Assembly: GCA_023554435.1 (NCBI GenBank)
Contig: JAMJQV010000243.1
Coordinates: 1 to 11,669 of the forward strand
Reading direction: 5' to 3'
Source: Gemmatimonadota bacterium
GTDB taxonomy: Bacteria; Gemmatimonadota; Gemmatimonadetes; Palauibacterales; Palauibacteraceae
Length of the DNA: 11,669 nt
A program made the translations under genes and the position numbers. Shown piece after piece: positions 1 through 6,625 of the stretch. The stretch's first letter is position 1. Every line of letters begins with the position of its first letter. Under the pieces are notes generated by a model, which was not told the DNA's origin, made no database searches, and worked only from the letters and a program-made list of their open reading frames with translations.

Positions 1-249
1 GGCGAGGCCCGCGGCCTCGAGGGCTTCAGCATCCTCGGCCCGGTTCTCCTCCTCGTTCAGAAGGACCAGGTCGGGGGCGAGTTCAGCGATGCGCTCGACT
101 TTCGGGGTCTTGGTGCCGCCTACCTTCTCGATCTCCCGCACGCGGTCGGCCGGGTGGACGCAGAACTTCGTGACTCCGACCAGGGAGTCGCCGAGGCCGA
201 GGTCGAACACCAGCTCGGTGAGGCTGGGACACAGGGATACGATGCGCAT
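1..249 (-). CDS. Cobalamin/metal-chelate receptor-like protein (helical-backbone metal receptor family), N-terminal part
   Basis: The first 83 residues are present and the rest lies beyond the left edge. The protein opens with MRIVSLCPSLTELVFDLG, the typical start of the BtuF-like helical-backbone metal receptors (periplasmic binding protein class III fold, Peripla_BP_2). It continues with VGVTKFCVHP near residues 24-33, a VGGTKTP segment at 43-49 and IAELAPDLVLLNEEENR at 55-70, all in the usual family order. Family members bind vitamin B12 or metal chelates. There is no signal peptide, so this belongs to the leaderless branch, whose ligand is not settled. The ATG at 249 is well fixed because an in-frame TAG lies two codons upstream (253-255). 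The ribosome site is weak (GGGTAGGG). It lies 109 bases downstream of the peroxidase gene on the same strand and could share its transcript. The family call is strong; the ligand is unknown. Confidence 0.85.
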   Translation of the reverse strand, partial: MRIVSLCPSLTELVFDLGLGDSLVGVTKFCVHPADRVREIEKVGGTKTPKVERIAELAPDLVLLNEEENRAEDAEALEAAGLA

Positions 250-358
250 GCCCTACCCTACCCGACCGATGCGGAACGGGCCAGCACCCCTGAGGCGCCG
301 GCCCGCTGTGCACTGGCCACGTGTTCTCGATCCGCCGGAAGGCACCGGCAGCGGCAGG

Positions 359-1483
359 TCAGTGCGAGCCCGCCCCCACGCCGACCCACGGATCGGGCTG
401 CGGGGTGTCCGCCGTGTGGACCGGCAGCACCGGATAGTCCACTACGGGCTGGTCGCCCGTCAGCGAGTTCAGGAAGCTCACGATCTGGACCAATTCCTCG
501 AGAGTGAAGTCCTTCCCGAGCTGAGCGGCGCCCATCACGGCGACGGACTCGCCGAGTTCCCACACCTTGCCGGTGTGGAAGTAGGGAGCGGTGAGCTCCA
601 CGTTCCGCAGCACCGGGACCTTGAACGCGTACTCGTCGGTCGTATCTCCCGTCACGTTGAACCGGCCCCGGTCCTCGGGAGGCAGAAGCTCAACGCCGGG
701 ATTCCGGACCGCGCCGAACCGCTGATAGCTGGATCCGCCCAGCAGGATGCCGCCGTGACACGCCGTGCACCCGGAATCCATGAACAGGGCAAGACCCGCC
801 TTCTCATCATCCGTCAGCGCCGCCTCGTCACCACCCATGTACTTGTCGAATGGCGCATTCGGGGTGATGAGGGTCGCCTCGAAGACTTCGATGGCGCGCG
901 CCATGTTCTCGAACGTCACGGGGTCCGCCTCGCCCGGGAACGCTTCCTCGAACATCGCCACGTAGTCGGGGATCGACTGCAGGGTGGCGACGGTGCGCTC
1001 GGGCGTGCTGCTCATCTCGACCGCGGCCTGTACCGGACCCTGTGCCTGCTCCATCAGGTCGGCGGCCCGACCGTCCCAGAACTGGGCCAGATTATATACC
1101 GAGTTGAGCACCGTGGGGGCGTTGCGGGGCCCGGCCTGCCAGCCGTGTCCGATGGAGGTCTCCATCAGGTCCACGCCGCCGAGTCCCAGGTTGTGGCACG
1201 TGTTGCAGCTGATCAGCCAGCTCTGTGAGAGGCGTGGCTCGAAGTACAGCTTCTTGCCGAGCTCCACCTTCACCTCGGTGATCGGGTTGTCCTCGAGCTC
1301 GGGCGGAGTGTCGGGAACTACTTCGAACAGGGCCTGCGCGCGCTGCATGAGCGGGCTCGCGGGCTCGGCCGGGGCAGCGGTCTCGGTGTCCGAAGTGGCT
1401 TCGGTGGCCGTGTCACCGGCCGGCGTGCATGCCCACCCCAGGGCCGCCGCGGGAACGAGGATGGCCAGGAATCGCGGTTTCAC
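359..1483 (-). CDS. Di-heme cytochrome c peroxidase (CcpA/MauG superfamily), probable lipoprotein
   Basis: A 374-residue protein with two c-type heme sites, CNTCH at residues 93-97 and CTACH at 239-243, in the two-domain layout of bacterial di-heme peroxidases. These reduce hydrogen peroxide to water in the periplasm with electrons from small cytochromes or cupredoxins. Family landmarks include LGKKLYFEPRLS (75-86), a NAPTVLN segment (121-127), FWDGRA (135-140), VPVLRNVELTAPYFHTG (289-305) and the C-terminal LVQIVSFLNSLTG. Met317 in AVMGAAQLG is a candidate distal ligand of the C-terminal heme, as expected for a true peroxidase rather than MauG. The start chosen is GTG at 1483, with AGGGGG five bases upstream; an in-frame ATG at 1540 would add 19 residues before the signal sequence and has no ribosome site. 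The signal ends in GWAC (Cys19), an imperfect lipobox, followed by a Thr/Ala/Glu/Pro linker that would tether the enzyme to a membrane. No physiological partner is visible nearby. Confidence 0.9.
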   Translation of the reverse strand: MKPRFLAILVPAAALGWACTPAGDTATEATSDTETAAPAEPASPLMQRAQALFEVVPDTPPELEDNPITEVKVELGKKLYFEPRLSQSWLISCNTCHNLGLGGVDLMETSIGHGWQAGPRNAPTVLNSVYNLAQFWDGRAADLMEQAQGPVQAAVEMSSTPERTVATLQSIPDYVAMFEEAFPGEADPVTFENMARAIEVFEATLITPNAPFDKYMGGDEAALTDDEKAGLALFMDSGCTACHGGILLGGSSYQRFGAVRNPGVELLPPEDRGRFNVTGDTTDEYAFKVPVLRNVELTAPYFHTGKVWELGESVAVMGAAQLGKDFTLEELVQIVSFLNSLTGDQPVVDYPVLPVHTADTPQPDPWVGVGAGSH

Positions 1484-1782
1484 GGTATCCCCCTGTGTTG
1501 CGTCCGTTTCTTGCTTCGAGTGCGAAAGTCGGTCTGCCAAAGCGTTACAGCATCCGTGCCACGCCCTCGTGGGGCTCGATTGGCGCCCTGTGCGCCTCTA
1601 CAACAGCTTAGCGGGACGCGAATTCGGGAGCATTGGGACGCCCGTACCCCACCTCGTCGGGGTGCGCGGCCCGGAAACGGCGGGCGTTTTCGGTCCGAGT
1701 GCGTCACATCGTCCCGCGTAGATCGAAGACCTGCAGGAGGCTGCGTGTACATTAAGCAGACGCCAGACACGAGGAATGGCAA
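1484..1782. other. Divergent intergenic region
   Basis: These 299 bases separate the minus-strand peroxidase from the plus-strand zinc-ribbon protein and must hold the promoters for both. No convincing -35/-10 pair stands out. TACATT at 1748-1753 could serve as a plus-strand -10 box, about 30 bases before the start codon, but its -35 spacing shows no good match. Two short inverted repeats are visible: CCACG/CGTGG (1559-1563 and 1568-1572, four-base loop) and ACCCC/GGGGT (1646-1650 and 1659-1663, eight-base loop). Neither is followed by a T run, so neither looks like a terminator. No coding sequence is supported here. Confidence 0.5.
1489..1494 (-). promoter_or_regulatory. Ribosome binding site for the di-heme peroxidase
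   Basis: AGGGGG on the minus strand ends five bases before GTG 1483. It supports this GTG, which places the signal peptide at the very N-terminus, over the upstream in-frame ATG at 1540. Confidence 0.6.
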
Positions 1783-2958
1783 ATGCTGATGTACTCGACG
1801 TGCATATTCTGTAACCAGTCGCTCGGCACCAACGAAGCGATCGAGATATTCCCGATCGGGAGGCGCATCTCGTTCGACGCGGCCATGGGCCGCCTGTGGG
1901 TCATCTGCCGCAAGTGCGAGCGCTGGAACCTCTCGCCCCTCGAGATCCGATGGGAAGTCATCGAGGAGTGCGAGCGGCTGTTCCGCGACACCCGTCTCCG
2001 GGTCACGACCGACAACATCGGGATGGCCAAGTTGCCGGAGGGACTCGAGCTCGTGCGGCTCGGCAAGCCCATGCGTGATGAGTTCGCCGCCTGGCGCTAC
2101 GGGGACCAGTTCGGCCGACGCCGGCAGCGCTCGATCGCCTACACGGCGGCGGGAGCGGGGGCGGTCGGGCTCGTCCTGGTGGGGGGAGCCGTAATCGGGG
2201 TCTCGATGGGCGGCGCCTGGTACGGGTATTCGCAGATCATCAGAGGGATCATGAACGAGCGAATCGCCTCGCGCCTCCGTCACCCGGATACCGACGAGAA
2301 GATCAAGGTGCAACTCAAGCACCTCGAGAAGTCACGTTTCGTCCCCACGGGCGTTCCCGGCGAATGGGAACTCCACGTCCAGTATGCCCGCGGCTGGAGC
2401 AGCGGCCTGAGCACGGGCGGGGGAGAGACGCTCGTGTACCAGGGCGAAGACGCGATGGAAGTCGCCGGGAAGCTGATGGCCCGCGCAAATCGGTCGGGGG
2501 GCAACAAGAAGACGATCGGTGACGCCGTGAAGCGCATCGAGACCGTCGGAGACCCCGAGTCGTTCCTGGACGAGGCGGTACGGGAATCCGAGCGCCTGCG
2601 TCGCGAGAAGGCGGGCGACAACCCGAAGAAGCTGGCCAAGGCCACGGCCGGGTCCCTGGCGAAATTGCCCAAGGACATCAGGCTCGCGATCGAGATGGCC
2701 ACGCACGAGGAATCGGAGCGCCGGGCCATGGAAGGCGAACTGGAGGTCCTCGAGTCGGCCTGGAAACGCGCCGAGGAGATCGCCGGGATCGCGGACAGCC
2801 TTCTGCTGCCCACCGAAGTGGACGAATTCGTCGCTTCCGAGAAGGAGCGAGTGTCCTCCGAGCCGAAGATCATCATTCCCGCGGGCGCCGGGATCTCGGC
2901 GCCGGGCGAGAGCGTTCGGGAGCCGGAGCCGGAGGACGACGGGGGAACGGGCGTTTGA
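1783..2958 (+). CDS. Hypothetical protein: zinc-ribbon-like N-terminus, one membrane segment, charged helical C-terminal half
   Basis: I do not recognise a named family. The 391-residue protein starts with two CxxC pairs, CIFC at residues 7-10 and CRKC at 42-45. Together they could form a zinc ribbon, and Cys62 is the only other cysteine nearby. A basic stretch (GRRRQR, 111-116) precedes a Gly/Ala/Val-rich hydrophobic segment at about 119-148, most simply one membrane span or helical hairpin. Residues 170-235 include a segment around WELHVQYARGW (195-205) that may be a small beta-rich domain. About 245-355 is rich in Glu, Lys, Arg and Ala with HEESERRAMEGELEVLESAW (308-327), a likely coiled coil. 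The tail is acidic and Pro/Gly-rich. The start is well supported: GAGGA at 1771-1775, seven bases upstream. Possible role: a membrane-anchored, metal-binding scaffold or sensor, by inference only. Confidence 0.75.
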   Translation: MLMYSTCIFCNQSLGTNEAIEIFPIGRRISFDAAMGRLWVICRKCERWNLSPLEIRWEVIEECERLFRDTRLRVTTDNIGMAKLPEGLELVRLGKPMRDEFAAWRYGDQFGRRRQRSIAYTAAGAGAVGLVLVGGAVIGVSMGGAWYGYSQIIRGIMNERIASRLRHPDTDEKIKVQLKHLEKSRFVPTGVPGEWELHVQYARGWSSGLSTGGGETLVYQGEDAMEVAGKLMARANRSGGNKKTIGDAVKRIETVGDPESFLDEAVRESERLRREKAGDNPKKLAKATAGSLAKLPKDIRLAIEMATHEESERRAMEGELEVLESAWKRAEEIAGIADSLLLPTEVDEFVASEKERVSSEPKIIIPAGAGISAPGESVREPEPEDDGGTGV

Positions 2959-3274
2959 GCCAGGTCGAGATCGACGGCAGAATCGTCGGAGGCGCCGGTG
3001 TCGGCCCCTGCCGCGAGCGAAGCCCCGCACGTGTGAACTGAGAAAGATGTACCTTCTCGAGACCGCGCGAGGACTTGGGCTCGGCCGTCAAATGCTCGAG
3101 ACGTGTCTCGCGGTCGCGCGCCAGCTGGGCTACCGGGAGTGCTACCTGGAGACACTGGCGCAGATGGATCGAGCGCGAGACCTTTACGAGCGATTCGGCT
3201 TCCTCCCCCTGGAGGCACCCATGGGTGACACCGGACATTTCGGCTGTAACCGGTGGTACGCGCTGAGCCTGTGA
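2955..3274 (+). pseudogene. GNAT-family N-acetyltransferase remnant, N-terminally truncated and frameshifted
   Basis: The C-terminal 75 residues, readable from ATG 3047, are a clear GNAT C-terminal half. ARGLGLGRQML (residues 7-17) is the acetyl-CoA pyrophosphate-binding motif (R-x-x-G-x-G), followed by YLETLAQMDRARDLYERFGF and a GDTGHFGCNRWY tail. The same frame upstream of the ATG encodes CELRKMYLL, which is also GNAT. Further upstream the similarity moves to another frame: VEIDGRIVGGAGVGP, encoded at about 2964-3008, matches the strand region just before CELRKMYLL in these enzymes. Rejoining the two needs one extra C in the CCCC run at 3005-3008. Even when repaired, only about 106 residues exist against roughly 150-170 for the family, and the start would be a TTG overlapping the previous stop. 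The first 50 or so residues are absent. A short C-terminal peptide could still be translated, but it would lack much of the fold. It is probably a decaying gene; a sequencing error could explain the frameshift but not the missing N-terminus. Confidence 0.75.
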
Positions 3275-3303
3275 GACAAGCACGCAGGGAAGACGACCCC
3301 GGG

Positions 3304-4329
3304 ATGACGGCGGCACTTCTCGAGCTGGGCTTCGAGCCCGCCCGTCCCAAGCCCGAGCATCTCGAAGACACGGTCCTCCCCTCCGGCGAACACAAACTGG
3401 TCATGGACCGACGGGCGATGAGCACCCGGGTGTCCGTCGCGGCGATCCATCATTCCCGGCACCTGCTGGAGGATGCGGCAGGCCGGGCCTTTGAAGAGAT
3501 GGATCGGCTGATCGGGCTCCTGAACCGATTCGACTCGAGTTCGGCCGTGAGCGTACTCAACAGCGAGGGACGGCTCTCCGGCCCTCCCCCCGAGCTGGTG
3601 GCCCTGCTCGAGCGGTCCGCCACGGTCTTCGAGGCTTCGGGCGGAGCGTTCGATGTGACCGTTCAGCCCCTCGTGGATCTCCTGCATGAATCCCCATCCC
3701 TGGCCGACGGTGAGCTGGTGGACTCGGTTGCCTGGCGGGAAGCTCTCGAGAGGGTCGGTGCGGACGCCGTCAGAGTCTCCGTGGGCCACGTGTCGCTGGA
3801 CCGGGACGGAATGGGCGTCACGCTGGACGGCATCGCCAAGGGCTACATCGTGGACGCGATGGCCGCGGTCCTCGAGGCACACGGCATCGACCGGTTTCTG
3901 ATCGACGCGGGAGGCGACATCCGGACGTCCGGTCTGCGCGAGGACGGCGAGGGCTGGATGATCGCGGTCCGCGACCCCCGTCACGGGGGCATCCTGCCCG
4001 CGCAACTCAGGCTCGCGGACGGAGCCGTCGCCACATCCGGCGGATACGAGGCACGCTACGACCCGGACGGATCCTGGCACCACATCGTGAGTTCGGGCTC
4101 GGGTCGATCTCCGACCGACGCGCTGAGCGTCACGGTAGCAGGGCCGAACGTCTACGCTTCCGACGCGCTGGCCACGGCCGCGCTGTTGATGTCCCCGCGG
4201 GAGGGAGTGCGTTTCATCGATTCCCTTCCCGGATTCGAGTGCATGGTGATCGATGCCGGGGGGCGCGCGGCGCTCTCGTCCGGCTGGACCAAATTGACCA
4301 TCACTTCCCACGAGGAAGGTGTGAGATGA
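3304..4329 (+). CDS. apbE: ApbE-like FAD:protein FMN transferase
   Basis: A 341-residue ApbE-family protein. These enzymes use Mg and FAD to attach FMN to a Ser/Thr of redox proteins, mostly outside the cytoplasm. Landmarks in order: RRAMSTRVSV (37-46, usually MGT), FEEMDRLIGLLNRFDSSS (63-80), GGAFDVTVQPLVDLL (113-127), TLDGIAKGYIVD (173-184), FLIDAGGDIRTSG (198-210), AVATSGGYEARY (241-252), HHIVSSGSGRSP (259-270) and ASDALATAALLM (285-296), the Mg-binding Asp/Thr region. The usual DPxTG after HHIV is degenerate here (SSGSG). There is no signal peptide or lipobox, which is unusual for ApbE. The first 33 residues are not recognisable as ApbE. Start choice is uncertain: ATG 3304 has AGGGAAG 11 bases upstream, GTG 3271 overlaps the preceding stop as GTGA, and ATG 3403 lies close to the conserved core. 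The stop overlaps the DoxX start (ATGA), so translation is probably coupled. Confidence 0.88.
   Translation: MTAALLELGFEPARPKPEHLEDTVLPSGEHKLVMDRRAMSTRVSVAAIHHSRHLLEDAAGRAFEEMDRLIGLLNRFDSSSAVSVLNSEGRLSGPPPELVALLERSATVFEASGGAFDVTVQPLVDLLHESPSLADGELVDSVAWREALERVGADAVRVSVGHVSLDRDGMGVTLDGIAKGYIVDAMAAVLEAHGIDRFLIDAGGDIRTSGLREDGEGWMIAVRDPRHGGILPAQLRLADGAVATSGGYEARYDPDGSWHHIVSSGSGRSPTDALSVTVAGPNVYASDALATAALLMSPREGVRFIDSLPGFECMVIDAGGRAALSSGWTKLTITSHEEGVR
4312..4319 (+). promoter_or_regulatory. Ribosome binding site for the DoxX-like protein
   Basis: GAGGAAGG inside the end of the apbE-like gene, six bases before ATG 4326. It fixes the start of the membrane protein and argues against an in-frame ATG at 4239, which would add residues unlike a DoxX N-terminus. 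Confidence 0.75.
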
Positions 4330-4829
4330 GATCGGATTACTCGCGGCTCCAGGTGACTGCCCTGGTGGCCCTGCGCTTCGCCATCGGGTGGCACTTCTTC
4401 TACGAGGGCGTGTCCAAGGCCGCGAACGCGTATTGGACATCCGCGGGCTACCTGGACCAGTCGCAGGGCTTCCTGGCAGAGTGGTTCGGCAACATGGCGT
4501 CCAACCCGAGCACTCTGGCCCTGGTGGACTTCCTGAACGTCTGGGGACTCATCCTGGTCGGCCTCGGCCTGATGCTCGGCGGCCTCACCCGAACCGCCAC
4601 CTTCTTCGGAATCGTCATGCTGGCGCTCTATTACCTGGCGACGCCCCCCTGGCCCGGGTTCGTCTATTCGATCCCGGCCGAGGGCGCCTACATGATCATC
4701 AACAAGACCTTGATCGAGCTGTGCGCGTTGTTCGTGACCCTGCTCTTCCCGACGGGGCACATCATCGGCCTGGATCGCCTTGTGCGCCTGGCCCGCAATC
4801 GCGGGTCGGCTCAGGACACCCAGGCGTGA
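4326..4829 (+). CDS. DoxX-like four-helix integral membrane protein
   Basis: A 167-residue membrane protein of the DoxX family. Four hydrophobic segments are visible at about residues 9-26, 64-87, 90-106 and 126-147. The motif LRFAIGWHFFYEGVSKA (16-32) at the end of helix one is characteristic of DoxX proteins found next to sugar oxidoreductases and thioredoxin-like genes. The family is named after a subunit of an archaeal terminal quinol oxidase/thiosulfate:quinone oxidoreductase, but most bacterial members have no proven reaction. A region between helices one and two (35-62, Trp and Tyr rich) would lie outside the bilayer. The gene overlaps the end of the apbE-like gene by ATGA and is followed after 31 bases by the Tat-type oxidoreductase gene, so it probably acts with one of them. 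A quinone-linked electron-transfer role is inference. Confidence 0.88.
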   Translation: MRSDYSRLQVTALVALRFAIGWHFFYEGVSKAANAYWTSAGYLDQSQGFLAEWFGNMASNPSTLALVDFLNVWGLILVGLGLMLGGLTRTATFFGIVMLALYYLATPPWPGFVYSIPAEGAYMIINKTLIELCALFVTLLFPTGHIIGLDRLVRLARNRGSAQDTQA

Positions 4830-4848
4830 CGCCCACTCGGAATCGCAC

Positions 4849-4854
4849 GGAGGA
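4849..4854 (+). promoter_or_regulatory. Ribosome binding site for the Tat-type oxidoreductase
   Basis: GGAGGA, six bases before ATG 4861, is among the best Shine-Dalgarno sites in the window. It matters because it places the acidic 70-residue tail inside the protein and not in an untranslated leader; the alternative ATG at 5077, next to the twin-arginine motif, has a poorer site. Confidence 0.8.
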
Positions 4855-4860
4855 CGAACG

Positions 4861-6618
4861 ATGAGTGACGAGATTCGAAACGGCGACGACGAGCTCCTCG
4901 ACGACGCCAACGTACCTGTGGAAGATCAGCCGGTGGATCAGCCGCTCGACGAGGCGGTCGATGCCGGGGAGCCGGAGTACACGGACCCCGGCGAGCGCGA
5001 CGAACCGCCCGCCGACGAGCCCCCGGCTGCGGAGCCGCCAACGGCCGCTCCGGAACCGGCGGCAGGCTCCGGCGGCATGGGACGCCGTGACGTCCTCAAG
5101 GCCCTGGCCACGGTTCCCGTGCTCGGGGCGTTGGGCTACACGGCCCTGCACCGGAAGGGGCTGGCCAAGGAAGAGCGCGCGCGCCTGCTGGCCGAACTGG
5201 GAATCGAGGACGAGGGCGCGGCCGTGTTCTCCGAGCTCGAGACCATGACCCACCCCGACACGATCCGGATCGGAATCGTCGGGTACGGTGGCGAGGGTGC
5301 TTCCCTCGTTCGCAGCCTCGGTTTCGCCCACCCCGACTGGATCCAGGCGCGCCGCGAGGCCAGGATCGAGAACCCGCGCGACACGTGGCTCGACGAGTGG
5401 CTGGAGCAGGAGAACCTGAACCTCGAACTCACGGCGGTGTGCGACGTGTTCGACGTGCGGGCCGAGGCGGCGATCGCTGCGTCGACTCAGCCGATCCGAC
5501 CGGGCGGTGACACGCGCCAGCTGAAGCCGGCCAAGCGCTACCGTCACTACGAGGAGCTCTGCAACGCCCCCGACGTCGACGCCGTCATCATCGCCACGCC
5601 GGACCACTGGCACTCGCGGATTACGGTAGCCGCCGCGCAGGCCGGCAAGCACGTGTACTGTGAGAAGTGCATGACCCGCACCGAAGAAGAGGTGTGGCCG
5701 ATGGCGGACGCGGTGAAGAGTTCCGGAATCGTGTTCCAGCTCGGACACCAGAACCGCCAGATGGAGAGTCACGAGAAGGCCCGCGAGGTGATCAAGAAGG
5801 GCATCCTCGGACCCATCACCCTCGTCGAGACGACCACCAACCGAAACGATCCGTGGGGCGCGTGGGTGTGGGACATCCACGAGCAGGGAAACCCGCGCAC
5901 GATCGACTGGGAGCTGTTCCAGGAAGCCGCCGCGAACAAGGTGCCGTTCAGCCTGGAGCGGTTCTTCCGCTGGCGCTGCTGGTACGACTACGGAACCGGG
6001 CTATCGGGCGATCTGCTGTCGCACGAGTACGACGCGATCAACCAGATCCTGGACCTCGGGATCCCTCACTCGGCCACCGCGTCGGGCGGCATCTATTTCT
6101 TCAAGGATGGCCGCGACGTACCCGACGTGTGGCAGGCGGTGATGGAGTATCCGGACCGCGATATGACCCTCGTCTACAGCTCGACGCTGGCCAACGGACG
6201 CGATCGCGGGATCGTGATGATGGGCCATGACGCCTCGATGGAAGTCGGCACACGGCTCAAGGTCACGGCGGACGGCTCGTCCACCCGGTACAAGGACATG
6301 CTCGAAGATGGGACGGTGAAGAGGGATCGCCCGATGCTCACCTACCAGAGCGGATTCAAGGGCGTGGACGCGGTCACGACGCCGACGCAGGAGTACTTCG
6401 CGAGCCGCGGGCTCCTGTTCACGTACAGGGGCGGAAAGCGCGTCAGCACCTACTACCTGCATCTGCGCGAGTGGTTGAACGCGATCCGCTACGGTGGTGA
6501 CACCAGCTGCAACATCGACCGCGGGATCGAGGAAGCCATCACCTGCCACATGGCCACCAAGTCGTACCTGGAAGGCCGGCGGGTGACGTGGGATCCGTTC
6601 CAGCGCAAGATCGTCTGA
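4861..6618 (+). CDS. Gfo/Idh/MocA-family oxidoreductase with acidic N-terminal extension and twin-arginine-like motif
   Basis: A 585-residue protein, longer than the usual 340-450. Residues 1-70 are acidic and Pro/Ala-rich, probably disordered. GRRDVLK (74-80) followed by a short hydrophobic stretch (81-96) resembles a Tat signal or anchor, but it sits about 74 residues in and lacks an obvious AxA cleavage site. The Rossmann domain follows: IRIGIVGYGGEGAS (135-148) for NAD(P) binding, LTAVCDVFD (190-198), VDAVIIATPDHWHSR (239-253) and AGKHVYCEKCMTR (261-273). The last is the family's EKP motif with Cys in place of Pro. GDLLSHEYDAINQILDLG lies in the C-terminal substrate domain and supplies a candidate catalytic His. 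Such enzymes oxidise or reduce sugar hydroxyls. Context with DUF1080 and a sugar-type carrier points to oxidation of a glycoside, probably at C3. It could act outside the cytoplasm like Zymomonas glucose-fructose oxidoreductase. The family is certain; substrate and location are inferred. Confidence 0.9.
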   Translation: MSDEIRNGDDELLDDANVPVEDQPVDQPLDEAVDAGEPEYTDPGERDEPPADEPPAAEPPTAAPEPAAGSGGMGRRDVLKALATVPVLGALGYTALHRKGLAKEERARLLAELGIEDEGAAVFSELETMTHPDTIRIGIVGYGGEGASLVRSLGFAHPDWIQARREARIENPRDTWLDEWLEQENLNLELTAVCDVFDVRAEAAIAASTQPIRPGGDTRQLKPAKRYRHYEELCNAPDVDAVIIATPDHWHSRITVAAAQAGKHVYCEKCMTRTEEEVWPMADAVKSSGIVFQLGHQNRQMESHEKAREVIKKGILGPITLVETTTNRNDPWGAWVWDIHEQGNPRTIDWELFQEAAANKVPFSLERFFRWRCWYDYGTGLSGDLLSHEYDAINQILDLGIPHSATASGGIYFFKDGRDVPDVWQAVMEYPDRDMTLVYSSTLANGRDRGIVMMGHDASMEVGTRLKVTADGSSTRYKDMLEDGTVKRDRPMLTYQSGFKGVDAVTTPTQEYFASRGLLFTYRGGKRVSTYYLHLREWLNAIRYGGDTSCNIDRGIEEAITCHMATKSYLEGRRVTWDPFQRKIV

Positions 6619-6625
6619 GCGCCGC

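Noticed and set aside
334..349. GCCGG/CCGGC hairpin just downstream of the peroxidase stop as a terminator
   Set aside because: Only five base pairs with a six-base loop and no T run on the minus strand; such hairpins are common by chance in GC-rich DNA.
89..1228. Long open frame on the plus strand opposite the di-heme peroxidase
   Set aside because: It has an Arg/His/Gly-rich composition typical of antisense frames in GC-rich DNA, while the minus strand encodes a clear peroxidase with two heme motifs.
3005..3008. Programmed ribosomal frameshift in the acetyltransferase remnant
   Set aside because: A four-base C run is not a strong slippery site, no downstream structure is apparent, and the N-terminal region of the protein is missing anyway.
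2280..3425. Long minus-strand open frame over the zinc-ribbon gene and acetyltransferase remnant
   Set aside because: Ser/Arg/Pro-rich product without recognisable motifs; the plus strand holds real protein similarity and ribosome sites.
4861..5070. Acidic Pro-rich tail as a flavinylation or metal-binding repeat
   Set aside because: No regular repeat unit, no His/Cys pattern and no D-G-x-[ST]-G-A-T motif; it is simple low-complexity sequence.
3184..5880. Minus-strand open frames opposite the ApbE, DoxX and first oxidoreductase genes
   Set aside because: They mirror the codons of the plus-strand genes, are rich in Arg, His and Gly, and cross several genes with clear family matches.
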